From the NCBI RefSeq assembly GCF_020734105.1, contig NZ_JAJAFR010000004.1, positions 248,001 through 312,000 of the forward strand: DNA of 64,000 nucleotides. The letters are read 5' to 3'. The position numbers and the translations under genes are program-made. The DNA comes from Alkalihalobacillus deserti. GTDB taxonomy: Bacteria; Bacillota; Bacilli; Bacillales; Bacillaceae_D. Below, in pieces: positions 25,819 to 36,395 of the stretch (its first letter is position 1; every line of letters starts with the position of its first letter). The notes beneath the pieces are model-generated. The model worked only from the letters and a program-made list of their open reading frames with translations, was not told the DNA's origin and searched no databases.

Positions 25819-27666
25819 ATGGCTAACATTAAATTGATGAACAACAGATTAAAGTTTTTATGGTTAGCAGTTTTATTATTAACATTAAAGACCTACTTGC
25901 TATATAAAGTTGGCTTTGAAATTTCGTCAGAAAACGTCTTGCAAGAATTTATCTTACTCATTAACCCATTGAGTTCCGTTATCCTTTTATTAGGAGTGAG
26001 TTTGTTTTTTAGTGGTAAAAAGAGAAATATAATAATAATTGTTACTAGTTTCATTGGCACACTTATCTTGTATTTTAATCTCATTTACTATCGCTTCTTT
26101 ACAGACTTTATAACGTTACCTGTACTCTTTCAAACGAACAATGCAAAAGATTTGTCTAGTAGTGTTTTGGGATTATTGACTTTCTATGATCTATTTTTGT
26201 TAATCGATCTAATTTTCTTGTCTATTTTATTACTAAAGAATAAAATACCTACAGTTCAAAAAGTAAGAAAAGAGACAATGGCAATAATTGCTTTATCGAT
26301 TTTAATCTTTATCGTAAACTTGGGAATAGCTCAAATCGAACGACCACAGTTATTAACTAGATCGTTTGATCGTGAATTACTTGTTAAGAATATTGGGACT
26401 TTCAATTATCATATCTATGATGCGGTAATTCAGTCACAATCGAAAACAAAGCGGGTCTTTGCTGAAAGCTCGGATATCGATGAGATCATTTCATATCGAA
26501 GTGAAAATTACAAACAGCCTGATCAAGATTTATTTGGATTGGCTGAGGGGAAAAATGTTATTGTCTTATCATTAGAATCTCTTCAAAGTTTTGTTATTAA
26601 TGAGACTATAGATGGAGAAGAAATCACCCCATTTTTAAATAAGTTGATTGACGAAAGTTATTATTTTGAAAATTTTTACCATCAAACTGCTCAAGGGAAA
26701 ACGTCGGATTCAGAATTTTTACTAGCAAATTCTATGTTTGGCCGAGATAGTGGTGCCGTATTTTTTACTCAATCTGGGAATACGTACAACGCACTTCCGG
26801 AAATATTGAACGGAACCGGTTATTACACATCAGTGATGCATGCAAATAACAAAAGCTTTTGGAATCGAGATGTGATGTATGACACATTAGGGTTTGCTCA
26901 CTATTTTGATATCAACTCCTATGATGTTAATGAGAGTAACTCTGTAGGTTGGGGGTTAAAGGACAAAGATTTCTTTGAACAGTCTATTGAACTCTTAAAA
27001 TCACAACCAGAGCCCTACTTTACACAATTTATCACTCTAACGAACCATTTCCCATTTGAACTGGGGGAAGAGGATCGTTTCATTAATGAATTTGATTCTA
27101 ATAGTGGTACGTTGAATCGTTATTTCCCTACTGTACGCTATATGGATTATGCGATCGAGCACTTCTTTGAACGACTGAAGGAAGAGGGAATGTACGAGGA
27201 TTCGGTTTTTATCATTTACGGAGATCATTATGGCATATCGCAAAATCATAAGAAAGCGATGAGTCAGTTTTTGAACAAAGAGGAAATCACTGATTTTGAT
27301 ACCGTTCAACTTCAGAGAGTACCGATGTTTGTTCATATTCCAGGCCACAATGAACACGCAATAAAACAAACAGTCTCTGGACAAATCGATCTAAAGCCAA
27401 CGATCATGCACTTACTTGGTCTTGAAACAGAAAATGATATTCAATTTGGGTCTGATTTATTCTCACCAGAACGTGATTCTTATGCGGTTCTAAGAGACGG
27501 TAGTTTTATTACCGATCAATATGTTTACACAAAAGGAGCTTGTTATTCCAAACCAACAGGCGAGGAGATTGACTTGTCAAATTGTGAGCCAGATATGGAA
27601 CGAGCGCAGCAAGACCTCAGCTACTCCGACAAACTTATCTATGGTGATTTACTACGGTTTTATTAG
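25819..27666 (+). CDS. LTA synthase family protein (sulfatase-type phosphoglycerol transferase)
   Basis: 615 residues. Five N-terminal membrane segments (within about 12-175) and an extracellular sulfatase-like domain. The catalytic Thr is in HQTAQGKTSDSEF. Metal ligands are visible in VLSLESLQSF (Glu) and IYGDHYGIS (Asp-His). LtaS-like enzymes polymerise or prime glycerol-phosphate on lipid anchors. B. subtilis LtaS is 649 residues; this could be LtaS, YqgS, YfnI or YvgJ-like. ATG start with AAAGGAG. It lies between the SulP modules without an obvious partner. Confidence 0.9.
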   Translation: MANIKLMNNRLKFLWLAVLLLTLKTYLLYKVGFEISSENVLQEFILLINPLSSVILLLGVSLFFSGKKRNIIIIVTSFIGTLILYFNLIYYRFFTDFITLPVLFQTNNAKDLSSSVLGLLTFYDLFLLIDLIFLSILLLKNKIPTVQKVRKETMAIIALSILIFIVNLGIAQIERPQLLTRSFDRELLVKNIGTFNYHIYDAVIQSQSKTKRVFAESSDIDEIISYRSENYKQPDQDLFGLAEGKNVIVLSLESLQSFVINETIDGEEITPFLNKLIDESYYFENFYHQTAQGKTSDSEFLLANSMFGRDSGAVFFTQSGNTYNALPEILNGTGYYTSVMHANNKSFWNRDVMYDTLGFAHYFDINSYDVNESNSVGWGLKDKDFFEQSIELLKSQPEPYFTQFITLTNHFPFELGEEDRFINEFDSNSGTLNRYFPTVRYMDYAIEHFFERLKEEGMYEDSVFIIYGDHYGISQNHKKAMSQFLNKEEITDFDTVQLQRVPMFVHIPGHNEHAIKQTVSGQIDLKPTIMHLLGLETENDIQFGSDLFSPERDSYAVLRDGSFITDQYVYTKGACYSKPTGEEIDLSNCEPDMERAQQDLSYSDKLIYGDLLRFY

Positions 27667-27706
27667 AGAAGATACTGAATATTAATGACTTTTAGGTAAA
27701 TGATGT

Positions 27707-27751
27707 AAAAAGCATGCGAATTCATGTTCATATGAATTGGCATGCTTTTAT
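27707..27751. terminator. Terminator after the LTA synthase gene
   Basis: AAAAAGCATGC and GCATGCTTTTA, with inner AATTCAT/ATGAATT, form a long symmetrical stem with T-run on the plus strand. Confidence 0.9.
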
Positions 27752-27846
27752 TGTTCAATTCAACATTTATATCTTTGTATAAATGTGTGTCACGCCAAAA
27801 CAGAAGTCATTATTACAGCTTACTTGCCCTTCTAATCTCTCTTTTA

Positions 27847-28260
27847 TTATTTAATAATCAACACCGCACATTTAGCTCTTTTGGCGACTTTATGGCTAAC
27901 GCTACCTAGGACTAATTCTTGTAAGCGGTTGCGACCACGACTACCTAGAACCACAACATCAAACTTGTTTTCGTTTGCGTGCTTTACGATTGTAGGACCG
28001 GGTTCACCTCGTAAAAACTCAACCTCATAGTTGATACCAGCAGCCTTTATTTTGTCTTCGCTTGGTTTTACTTTTGCTTTCCGTTTGTCGGCGGCACCAG
28101 TTGTATTCCAATTGTTTAGTACATCTGTTTTAGAGTCATCAGCAACATAGACAATATGAACGGTTGACTCTTGGTTGCATTTTGCCACTTCAATCGCCTT
28201 TTCGGCAGCTCGAACCGCATGCTCAGATCCGTCTGTCGCTAATAAAATTTTTTTAAACAT
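27847..28260 (-). CDS. Universal stress protein, UspA family (second copy)
   Basis: 137 residues. Begins FKKILLATDGSEHAVRAAEK; ATP-binding stretch VLGSRGRNRLQELVLGSVSH intact. Starts 13 bp after the stop of the SulP gene at 28274, with AAAGGAGGT overlapping that gap, so the two form one operon. Somewhat more divergent from the other three Usp copies. Confidence 0.92.
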   Translation of the reverse strand: MFKKILLATDGSEHAVRAAEKAIEVAKCNQESTVHIVYVADDSKTDVLNNWNTTGAADKRKAKVKPSEDKIKAAGINYEVEFLRGEPGPTIVKHANENKFDVVVLGSRGRNRLQELVLGSVSHKVAKRAKCAVLIIK

Positions 28261-28273
28261 CGTTTACCTCCTT

Positions 28274-29728
28274 TTAGTGGCTACTTAATTTATGTCGTAA
28301 CTTCTCAACTAAAAGTGTACTTGCTTCATTAAGGCCAGTAACTTCTACATTTGTTCCATTTTCTTCGAACTTCGCGATGATTTTTTCCATAGCAGCGACG
28401 GCAGAATCATCCCAAATATGTGCATAGGTTAAATTAAGTTCAACTTCTTTTAAGTCTTCTTTAAAATCAAAAGCAGCAATTGAATCGGTGACGGAGGCAA
28501 AAAATAGCTGCCCTTTGATGAAATATGTTCTCTTTCCTTTTTTTCCATCAAGCTTGCTTTCTATACTTACCTTTGAAATTTTTGAGACAAAGAAAATCGC
28601 ACTCAATAAAATACCTGCAAAGACCCCTTTTGAAAGGTCATGTGTAACAACCACTACCACAACGGTTACAACCATAACCATCGCATCGCTTGCAGGAACA
28701 ATGATTAGGGTTCGTAATGAATTCCAATCGAATGTACTAATTGATACCATCACCATGACTCCAGCTAATGCAGCCATTGGAATTTGCACGACTATATTTC
28801 CTAAAACAATAATGAGGAGAATGAGAACAACACCAGCTACTAAGGAAGATAATCTTCCTTTACCACCTGACTTGACATTAATAACAGATTGCCCAATCAT
28901 CGCACAACCAGCCATTCCTCCAAAACATCCTGTAATAATGTTTGCGATCCCTTGTCCTCTGCTTTCTTTATTTTTATTACTATCAGTATCGGTCATATCA
29001 TCGACAATGGCTGCTGTTAGGAGCGATTCAAGGATTCCAACGACAGTTAATGCGAGTGCATAGGGAAAAATAATCGCAATCGTTTCATAAGAAAAGGGGA
29101 TCTGTGGCAAAAGAAAAACGGGCAGTGTTTGCGTTAAAGTCCCCATATCACCAACGGTAAACACATTCATACCAGTAAACATAGTAAAAGCCGTTACAAC
29201 CACAATCGCAACAAGTGTTGACGGTATCGCTCTTGTAAGGTATGGAAAAAGGTAAATGATCGCAAGCGTCACAATTGCAACTCCTAACACAACCCAACCA
29301 TGTCCAAACAAATAAGGGAGTTGTGATGTGAAAATCAGAATGGCTAACGCATTTACAAACCCTACCATAACAGAACGGGGAATAAATTTCATATAACGAG
29401 CGAGTTTTAAAATTCCAAATATGATTTGTAATATTCCCGTAAGAATGGTTGCTGCTAATAAATATTCCAGCCCGTGCTGTGCGACAAGGTCAATCATTAA
29501 TAAAGCCATTGCCCCTGTAGCAGCTGAAATCATTCCTGGTCTGCCGCCAACAAAAGCAAGAATAACAGGTATGAGGAAGGATGAATATAAGCCAACCATC
29601 GGATCAACTCCTGCGATAATGGAAAAAGCAATTGCTTCAGGTACTAACGCAAGTGCAACAACAATGCCTGCTAAAGTATCTCCTTTTATGTTACCGAACC
29701 AATCTGTTCTCAAGCTTCCTAAATTCAT
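28274..29728 (-). CDS. SulP family anion transporter with STAS domain (second copy)
   Basis: 484 residues, same architecture as the other two: [52 protein letters not shown] and a C-terminal STAS domain ([17 protein letters not shown]). It differs most from the others in the STAS region and starts with ATG rather than TTG. Its upstream region (29729-29830) lacks the shared motif and hairpin, so it is probably regulated differently. It forms an operon with the UspA gene downstream. Confidence 0.93.
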   Translation of the reverse strand: MNLGSLRTDWFGNIKGDTLAGIVVALALVPEAIAFSIIAGVDPMVGLYSSFLIPVILAFVGGRPGMISAATGAMALLMIDLVAQHGLEYLLAATILTGILQIIFGILKLARYMKFIPRSVMVGFVNALAILIFTSQLPYLFGHGWVVLGVAIVTLAIIYLFPYLTRAIPSTLVAIVVVTAFTMFTGMNVFTVGDMGTLTQTLPVFLLPQIPFSYETIAIIFPYALALTVVGILESLLTAAIVDDMTDTDSNKNKESRGQGIANIITGCFGGMAGCAMIGQSVINVKSGGKGRLSSLVAGVVLILLIIVLGNIVVQIPMAALAGVMVMVSISTFDWNSLRTLIIVPASDAMVMVVTVVVVVVTHDLSKGVFAGILLSAIFFVSKISKVSIESKLDGKKGKRTYFIKGQLFFASVTDSIAAFDFKEDLKEVELNLTYAHIWDDSAVAAMEKIIAKFEENGTNVEVTGLNEASTLLVEKLRHKLSSH

Positions 29729-29866
29729 AATCTCACCCTTTTTAGTAAAAATTCTCTTTATTAAGGTGTGAAATTATGGTCAAATTTATATTGGGAAAAT
29801 TTGTTATCCTATATGACATCTAAGGTTTAAGCCAAATTAGTTAATCTTCGTCCCTTTTAGAGATGT

Positions 29867-30004
29867 TTAAAATTGCTTCACTAGCTTCATTCCGATAATA
29901 TCACCTGCATAGGCTTCATTAATAATACTTCGACTCTGCGCTAGAAATTGAGTAGGCTGGGCTAATTTCATGGTTTTCTCTGTTCGAACATGATTCACAC
30001 TCAT
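29867..30004 (-). pseudogene. prfC: Fragment of peptide chain release factor 3 gene (prfC)
   Basis: A 45-codon frame reads SVNHVRTEKTMKLAQPTQFL, then INEAYAGDIIGM and soon stops. This matches the RF3 domain II region (VRTGK...ALTFMA...EAYPGDIIG in the family). The GTPase domain and C-terminus are absent. The rest of 29729-30269 shows no gene. Confidence 0.6.
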
Positions 30005-30269
30005 TCCTCTTATAAACTTTTATCATGTGCAAGATATCGAAAGCGTAAGATTGCATTACCAAACATTAGATCATTGGGCTTTGCGTTACAAAGAGTTAAT
30101 GTACTAGTCTAATTGTAAAGTAAATATGGGAGTGTTTGGTGTAGAGGTTAATGCGAGCACAAACAATAATGTTTGATGCTAGCGATTAAGGCTATCATGT
30201 AAAATCATGACTGAATAATGAAGAGCGTGTAGGAGCTACTTTTCTTAAGTAGCTTCTACTCCTACTTTT

Positions 30270-30899
30270 TCAGTTTCTTTTTTTACATACAACCACTCCT
30301 AGAGGATAAAAAATATCCTCTCTTTTCGGCTCGATTGTCACACCTCGTTGATAATAATATTCAACCTTTTCAAAAGAAATAAATAGTGAACGGAATTCGT
30401 TCTCTGTAAGTTGATGATAATGAAAGGGGGATCCGCTCGGTTTACTACGACCTTGCCCAAATGGAGTTGAAAGAACAAGCGTGCCACCGGGTTTTAATAA
30501 TTGATTTAATCGCTGCATAAACTCTTGATCATCTGGAACATGTTCAATTGTCTCAAAGGATAAAATCGTGTCAAATACCCCAATCTCAGTAACAAGTTCT
30601 GGATTTAGGGCATCCCCCGTTCGAAAACTTACCTTAGGATGATAATAATTTTTTTTTGCGTATGCAATGGAATCTTCAGCTACATCAACACCGACGATCT
30701 CTATAACGTCAGATTTACATGTTTTTGCAACCATGACACTGCCATAACCAGTTCCACAAGCGATATCAAGGACTCGTCCGTTTGCATAAGGCGTGGCAAA
30801 ATAATAACGAGCGATATGCTCTAACAGCATTCCATTAGTAGGTTTCATTTCTTTGGGAATTATACGTTCACCTGTATCTTCTAACACAACGATCACCAC
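30270..30899 (-). CDS. Class I SAM-dependent methyltransferase
   Basis: 209 residues. Motif I VLDIACGTGYGSVMVA, post-I VGVDVAEDSIAYAKKNY, motif II DTILSFETIEHVPD and motif III LLKPGGTLVLSTPFG. These are the Methyltransf_11/25 pattern. Substrate unknown. Two adjacent GTG codons (30899, 30896) or an internal start are possible. A hairpin just past the stop (GTAGGAG/CTCCTAC, about 30225-30265) may terminate it. Confidence 0.88.
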   Translation of the reverse strand: MVIVVLEDTGERIIPKEMKPTNGMLLEHIARYYFATPYANGRVLDIACGTGYGSVMVAKTCKSDVIEIVGVDVAEDSIAYAKKNYYHPKVSFRTGDALNPELVTEIGVFDTILSFETIEHVPDDQEFMQRLNQLLKPGGTLVLSTPFGQGRSKPSGSPFHYHQLTENEFRSLFISFEKVEYYYQRGVTIEPKREDIFYPLGVVVCKKRN

Positions 30900-31070
30900 A
30901 ATCTAATAAGATATCATTATAATAATTAAAAAAGGCCTAAATATGCAACTGTTATAATTGAATATAATTAAATGAATATGATATGATTTATATAAAATCC
31001 TCTATAATACTCTATAACCTCATATATTCTTTTATTTTTCCTTGAATCCAAATTATAGGGGAGAAATATC

Positions 31071-31442
31071 TTGAAAGAAGACCCATTAAACTTCACTAAA
31101 TCAGAAAAATAGGAATTAGACAAACTGAAGAAACAATTAACTAAACCAATAGATGATATAGAATTAAAAAGAGTTATTACCACAATGACGTTCATTCGTG
31201 AAAACGCTTTCTGAAGAACGGAAAAGGAGTGAAACTGTGGCAATAGAAAATAATCGTGATTATAGAAAAGAAGTAGAGCGACTTGAAAAAACAAAAGAGT
31301 ATATTGAAGAAGTTTTAGAGAAGTCTGTGAAAAACAAAGAAGTTTGTTCAAGGATATGAAACAAGCAATGGTTGATCTCAATTATTTGGATAGTAGTTTA
31401 AGTTATGTCAATATTTTAACTAATGCTCGTTTTCTTGAATGA
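31071..31442 (+). pseudogene. Broken gene(s): small ORF and 5' end of a HelD-like UvrD-family helicase
   Basis: 31071-31214 has a start with AGGGGAG but an in-frame TAG (KEDPLNFTKSEK, stop, ELDKLKKQL). 31237-31442 begins after AAAGGAGTG and reads ENNRDYRKEVERLEKTKEY, shifts frame near 31358, and continues MKQAMVDLNYLDSSLSYVNI, TNARF. The last pattern resembles the start of HelD-type RNA polymerase recycling helicases. No helicase motifs remain. Identification is tentative. Confidence 0.4.
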
Positions 31443-31639
31443 CCAATCGGGACTTGGGAAGTGAAGTGAAACGTTTATGAGATAATAAGATTAATACAAT
31501 ATCGATTATTGGCAACGAAAAAAGAGTGTGAGACGGGTCAAAAAGGTTCTTTCTAAATACACAGAAATAGCATATCAAATTCTTAAGGACTCTGGTGGAA
31601 TGAATTAAAAAGAAAATGTTATAAGCTACAGTAAGGTTT

Positions 31640-31853
31640 GTTGACATTTAATCTTTTACTGATACATTAATGGAACTACCTTGTGCAGTAGAACGTATGT
31701 AATATCAGGGTCATAGTGATAGCTTTGTAAGCTGTCCATTTTCAACTACTGGTATGGAACCAATATCATACTGGTTTATTAAAAAGTAGCTTCTTTAATT
31801 GGATTAACTGTAATAACATTAGTCAACTTTAATTCATTTAAATTTTGTGACAT
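31640..31853 (-). pseudogene. Relic of a YhcV-like CBS-domain protein
   Basis: From ATG 31853 (AAGGAGTG upstream) the frame reads SQNLNELKLTNVITVNPIKE and stops; further on QYDIGSIPVVENGQLTKLSL, two stops, then RSTAQGSSINVSV. This is the order of a CBS pair start (IGSIPVVE, ITDRDI degraded, RSTAQG) as in B. subtilis YhcV. Several disabling changes are visible. Confidence 0.55.
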
Positions 31854-31943
31854 GTTGTAGTCACTCCTTCATTTGATTTGGTTTTTAATGCTAAGAAAAT
31901 AGTCGCTTCATTGTAAATGGTTGGCTTCTAGTTCTTACACTTG

Positions 31944-33215
31944 TTACGAAGCCCACTGTTTATTATTCGTTTTTTTAGGTTTTTTAGTAAGGAATGCACA
32001 AAACAATCCGATAACAGGAAACACAAGTAACAATAGTAAAATTTGCGTGTAACTTTGGCACATATCATATCCTATTCCTAGAGGTAATGGACCGAACGAA
32101 GAGGCAATAACTGTAACCGTTACGGCAACTCCTTTGATACTACCAAGGTATTTTCGACCGAAAAAATTAGGCCAAATGATATTGAGTGTAATTCGTTCAA
32201 TCCCGTTGGCTACGCCCCATAACAATCCAAAAAGAATCGCAACCGAAACTTTGTTTGTATATAGTAATATGATCAAAAGAAGAATCTCTAGTATAAAGAT
32301 GGTAACGAGTAAAAGATTGGTTTTAACTTTCTCTAAAATAAATCCAGAAATAAAAGAGATAGGAAAACCAACGATTGCCATCAAACTAAGAACTGTAGCT
32401 GCTATTTGAGGAGTCAATCCACTTTCTCCAAGGATCGAGATAAGGTGAAATGTAATACCAGTATTGACAAGTGCTGGTATTCCTACGCAGATTAAAATTG
32501 ACCAAAAAGCTACTGTTTTAGTAGCTTGCTTTAGTGTCCAATCTTCTTCTGCAACCGGAATATTTGCTGAATTCTTTTGTGTTGTACTTTTTTCTTGTAT
32601 GGCTCCATCAGGAAGTAATCCGATATCTTCTGGTTTGTTACGCACCCCGAAAATGACAAGTGGAACAAAGAAGAACAATAACAAACTGCCCCAGATTTGC
32701 CAAGATGTCTGCCAATCCCATTGATTAATCATCCAAGCATTAGCAATCGGAAAAAATGCAGCACTCAAAAAGCTACCAATCGCCATGAAACTCATGGCAC
32801 GTCCACGTTTTTGAATAAACCATTGTGGTACCAATGTATTTGGAACAAGTGTCATACTTCCTTGACCAAATAAGCGAATGAGGAAGAATCCAATCGCCAT
32901 CATCCAAATGTTAGAGACAAAACTATTAAAAAAGCAGGCAAATCCAAGAATTGTCCCAACAACCGCCATCATCGTTCTTTGGCCTAATTTGTCAACCAAA
33001 CGACCGATAAACATCATTAAAATGCCAGCACAAAATGTAGCAATTGAATAGATACCTGAAATCTCAGAGCGAGACCAACCAAAGTGGTCTATATATTGAT
33101 CAATATAGACAGAATTGGAATAGGTTTGCCCAGGTCCAGAAAAAAAGATTCCAAATCCAGCTATAAAGACGATAACCCAGCCATAATAAAAGGATTGCGA
33201 CAATTTTTGTATCAT
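31944..33215 (-). CDS. Major facilitator superfamily transporter
   Basis: 423 residues with about 12 membrane segments. Begins YYGWVIVFIAGFGIFFSGPG; the MFS loop motif is GRLVDKLGQRTMM and the central loop has RNKPEDIGLLPDG. The pattern is like the oxalate/formate-antiporter or monocarboxylate-like branch (OFA/MCT). Substrate unknown. ATG start with GAGGTG. It is single, with no obvious operon partner. Confidence 0.87.
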   Translation of the reverse strand: MIQKLSQSFYYGWVIVFIAGFGIFFSGPGQTYSNSVYIDQYIDHFGWSRSEISGIYSIATFCAGILMMFIGRLVDKLGQRTMMAVVGTILGFACFFNSFVSNIWMMAIGFFLIRLFGQGSMTLVPNTLVPQWFIQKRGRAMSFMAIGSFLSAAFFPIANAWMINQWDWQTSWQIWGSLLLFFFVPLVIFGVRNKPEDIGLLPDGAIQEKSTTQKNSANIPVAEEDWTLKQATKTVAFWSILICVGIPALVNTGITFHLISILGESGLTPQIAATVLSLMAIVGFPISFISGFILEKVKTNLLLVTIFILEILLLIILLYTNKVSVAILFGLLWGVANGIERITLNIIWPNFFGRKYLGSIKGVAVTVTVIASSFGPLPLGIGYDMCQSYTQILLLLLVFPVIGLFCAFLTKKPKKTNNKQWAS

Positions 33216-33467
33216 GATGTAACACCTCTATTTTGATTTCGCGTCTAGAAACAATAGGAAGTAAAGCCCTTATTGCTTTGATGGATGGTTGGGTTTAACT
33301 TATCTAAAGAAGAAAAAGGAGTCAGTCCATTAAGCGAAGCAGTATCAATTAACTGTCTTACTTGTTTATTATTTAATTATTAGCAGTTTGATAGTTAATC
33401 GAAGAATGAGCCTTCAATTATATAATACTAGTTAAGCTGGTGAAGCGAAAAACCATAGAAAATGAAA

Positions 33468-33492
33468 GACCTTATGACTAATCATAAGGATT
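33468..33492 (-). terminator. Hairpin past the second helix-turn-helix gene
   Basis: CCTTATGA/TCATAAGG with a 4-base loop lies 23-47 bp beyond the stop of the minus-strand gene at 33515 and is followed by T-rich sequence on that strand. Bases 33216-33467 show no gene. Confidence 0.6.
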
Positions 33493-33514
33493 TTAGGCAA
33501 AAACGATTTAGTAT

Positions 33515-33697
33515 TTATAATCTTTCTCCATTTTTTAATTTTTCAATAAAATCATTTAAATCTTCTTTTTTTACTCGCCAATGACGTCCAATTTTAAATG
33601 CTGGAATCTTTCCTTCTTGAACTAATTTATATGTGGACATTTCACTTAGTTGAAGATACTTTGCTACTTGAGTAACAGTCATAATTTCTTGTTCCAT
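33515..33697 (-). CDS. Excisionase/MerR-type helix-turn-helix protein (second copy)
   Basis: 60 residues from ATG 33697, placed by GGAGGGG and by exact length match with the copy at 24849. VTQVAKYLQLSEMSTYKLVQ and FKIGRHWRVKKEDLNDFIEK differ from the other copy at only a handful of positions. Recognition residues appear conserved, so both probably bind the same site. It is divergent from the UspA gene at 34039. Confidence 0.86.
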   Translation of the reverse strand: MEQEIMTVTQVAKYLQLSEMSTYKLVQEGKIPAFKIGRHWRVKKEDLNDFIEKLKNGERL

Positions 33698-34038
33698 TGA
33701 AACCCCTCCGGTCAAAGTCTACGTATTCATTATCATACTATAACTAGAGTTTAAATGCATGGACTCGTTAAAATCCTCCTTTTTAATATGTTGAATTACT
33801 TAATGAATATTTGACACAATTTTTTTTCTATGTGAATAAATATAAAGGACGGTGACATTTTTTTAATTTATTTTAATAACATATCATTCCAGGAAAATTC
33901 TCAATAATTAATTGATGATTATTGATTATTTTTTAAAAGATAATTTTTAGAGAGAGGAATGTTCGAGGTTTTAGCGAATATAGTTTATCAATAAAAAAGA
34001 AAGCGTTTTCATTAGTCTGGTGATAGGGAGTGATCTAT

Positions 34039-34455
34039 ATGTTCAAGAAAGTTCTCCTGGCTGCTGATGGTTCCAAACATGCTCTAAGTGCAACTGATAA
34101 AGCAATAGAACTATTAGGAGGAAATAAAAGTTTTGTTGATGTTATTTACGTGGTTAGTGGTGAAGATTCTAAACGTGATGTTTTGCACCATACAACAAAA
34201 CAAGAAATTAACGCTAGAAGAAGACGAAAATTAACAGAAGTGGAAAACAAGTTAATAAGCAAAAACATTGACTATAATGTTCATATTTTACACGGAGAGC
34301 CGGGTCCAACGATTGTTGAATTTGCAAATAATGCTCATTATGATTGTGTAGTTATAGGAAACCGAGGGTTAAATCCATTTCAAAGTTTAGTTTTAGGAAG
34401 TGTTAGTCATAAAGTTGCGAAAAGAGTGCAGGCTCCGGTACTCATTGTTAAATAA
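34039..34455 (+). CDS. Universal stress protein, UspA family (third copy)
   Basis: 138 residues from ATG 34039 (AGGGAGTG upstream; the frame extends to 34030). Begins FKKVLLAADGSKHALSATDK; ATP-loop VIGNRGLNPFQSLVLGSVSH. Here the Usp precedes a SulP gene, and another Usp follows it. Confidence 0.92.
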   Translation: MFKKVLLAADGSKHALSATDKAIELLGGNKSFVDVIYVVSGEDSKRDVLHHTTKQEINARRRRKLTEVENKLISKNIDYNVHILHGEPGPTIVEFANNAHYDCVVIGNRGLNPFQSLVLGSVSHKVAKRVQAPVLIVK

Positions 34456-34574
34456 TAAGAGTGTTTTCAAGTTACAATCTAAATGAAGAAAGATTCAGGC
34501 TGTTAAATATAACTGGTTTTCTTTAATGGATTAATCTATAGCCTATTTTCCGAGAGCTGAATACTGTTGAAACT

Positions 34575-34606
34575 GAACCTAGAAACTATGTGGGTTCTTT
34601 TTTTGT
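34575..34606 (+). terminator. Terminator after the third UspA gene
   Basis: GAACC and GGTTC around a 12-base loop, followed by TTTTTTT. Confidence 0.6.
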
Positions 34607-34765
34607 TAAACAAAACTAATGAAATGCTCAGTTCCCTTCATAAGTATATGGTTTAATTAATCTAGATTGAGGTTGTATACTATTTAATTTAGGCTTTTTT
34701 GTGACTGTTCTATATAATATAGAGAAATAATGAGTATTTTAAAGTATAAAAGAGGTAAAATATTA

Positions 34766-34860
34766 TGTTACACGCTTACATGAAAGTTTCAACTTTTAAA
34801 GGATGGTGGTAAGATACTTTTGTTAATAACGGACCCGGCTTTTGTGAGAGTCAAAAGTCG
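34766..34860 (+). promoter_or_regulatory. Promoter and structured leader of the third SulP gene
   Basis: TG-N4-ACGCTTACAT (34766-34781), 28 bp, GTGG-extended -10 TAAGAT (34810-34815), then a hairpin at 34836-34860 with arms CGGCTTTTG and CAAAAGTCG (one G-U pair) and loop TGAGAGT. Motif, spacing and loop are the same as upstream of 22217, although the bases between differ. Confidence 0.65.
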
Positions 34861-34893
34861 AACTAAAAAATAATTATGAAAAGAGGTGCTAGA

Positions 34894-36354
34894 TTGAACA
34901 TTCAATCTATTAAACAAGAATGGTTTGGTAATGTAAGGGGCGACGTTCTTGCTGGGTTAGTTGTTGCGCTTGCTCTAATCCCAGAAGCGATTGCGTTCTC
35001 GATCATTGCCGGTGTTGATCCGATGGTAGGGCTTTATGCCTCATTTTGTATCGCGGTTGTCATTGCCTTTGTAGGTGGACGACCTGGGATGATTTCAGCA
35101 GCAACTGGGGCAATGGCTCTATTAATGATCACCCTTGTAGCTGATCATGGCTTGCAATATTTACTCGCAGCAACCATTTTAACAGGTGTGTTGCAAATCT
35201 TATTTGGAGTATTTAAGCTAGCAAGAATTATGAAATTTGTACCACGTTCCGTAATGGTAGGTTTCGTTAATGCTTTAGCCATCTTAATTTTTATGGCGCA
35301 GTTAGAACAGTTTGAAGGAGCAACGTGGTTAATGTATGTGTTAGTTGCTGCTACATTATTTATCATTTATGGTTTACCTAGAATTACAAAGGCAGTCCCA
35401 TCGGCACTTGCTGCAATTGTCGTTATTACAGCAGTTGCAATCTTTGGGGGCTTTAGCGTTTCAACAGTTGGCGATATGGGTACGTTAACTCAAGCACTTC
35501 CAATGTTTTTAATCCCTAGTATTCCGTTAACACTTGAGACATTATTAATTATTCTTCCTTATTCACTTGCTTTAGCCATTGTTGGTTTACTTGAATCACT
35601 GCTAACAGCTAATATCGTTGACGATATGACAGATACAGAGAGTGATAAGAACAAAGAAAGTCGTGGACAAGGAATTGCCAATATTGTTTCAGGCTTTTTC
35701 GGTGGTATGGCAGGTTGTGCGATGATCGGACAGTCGGTTATTAATGTTAAATCAGGTGGTAATGGACGTTTGTCATCGTTAGTTGCAGGGGTTTTCCTCA
35801 TGTTCTTAATCATCGTATTAGGTGGGATTGTTGTTCAAATTCCAATGGCAGCTTTAGTTGGTGTAATGTTCATGGTTGCATTCAGTACATTTGATTGGAG
35901 TTCTGTGCGTAATATTCATAAGCTTCCTCGGACAGATGCAATAGTAATGGTGGTTACGGTTGCTGCAGTTGTGTTCACACATAACTTAGCGATTGGTGTT
36001 TTTGCAGGGGTATTATTAAGTGCAATCTTCTTTGCTGCAAAAATTTCTAAAGTTCATATAGAGAAAAGTTATATAAACCATTTAGATAAACAAGTCTATA
36101 AAATCCATGGTCAAATCTTTTTTGCGTCCGTAACTGATTTTGTGAATAAATTTGATTATAAAGAAGATGTAAAGAATGTTGAAATTGATTTATCCAATGC
36201 TCATCTTTGGGATGACTCAGCAATCGGAGCGCTAGATAAAATTGAAGGGAAGTTTGAACAGAGCGGCATTAAAGTCGAATTTGTTGGACTTAACTCTGAA
36301 AGTGAAAAATTAAAAGACCGAATTGGTGGTTTATCAAAAGCCTCAGGTCACTAA
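34894..36354 (+). CDS. SulP family anion transporter with STAS domain (third copy)
   Basis: 486 residues from TTG 34894, the position equivalent to the first copy's TTG and preceded by AGAGGTG (frame open from 34876). Same transport domain ([39 protein letters not shown]) and STAS domain ([20 protein letters not shown]). The C-terminus GGLSKASGH is identical to the first copy, showing recent duplication. Confidence 0.93.
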   Translation: MNIQSIKQEWFGNVRGDVLAGLVVALALIPEAIAFSIIAGVDPMVGLYASFCIAVVIAFVGGRPGMISAATGAMALLMITLVADHGLQYLLAATILTGVLQILFGVFKLARIMKFVPRSVMVGFVNALAILIFMAQLEQFEGATWLMYVLVAATLFIIYGLPRITKAVPSALAAIVVITAVAIFGGFSVSTVGDMGTLTQALPMFLIPSIPLTLETLLIILPYSLALAIVGLLESLLTANIVDDMTDTESDKNKESRGQGIANIVSGFFGGMAGCAMIGQSVINVKSGGNGRLSSLVAGVFLMFLIIVLGGIVVQIPMAALVGVMFMVAFSTFDWSSVRNIHKLPRTDAIVMVVTVAAVVFTHNLAIGVFAGVLLSAIFFAAKISKVHIEKSYINHLDKQVYKIHGQIFFASVTDFVNKFDYKEDVKNVEIDLSNAHLWDDSAIGALDKIEGKFEQSGIKVEFVGLNSESEKLKDRIGGLSKASGH

Positions 36355-36362
36355 TTAACCTA

Positions 36363-36395
36363 AGGGCAGAAGAACTGATCTTCTGCCCTTTTTAT
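36363..36395 (+). terminator. Terminator after the third SulP gene
   Basis: AAGGGCAGAAGA and TCTTCTGCCCTT form a near-perfect stem, followed by T's. Confidence 0.93.
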
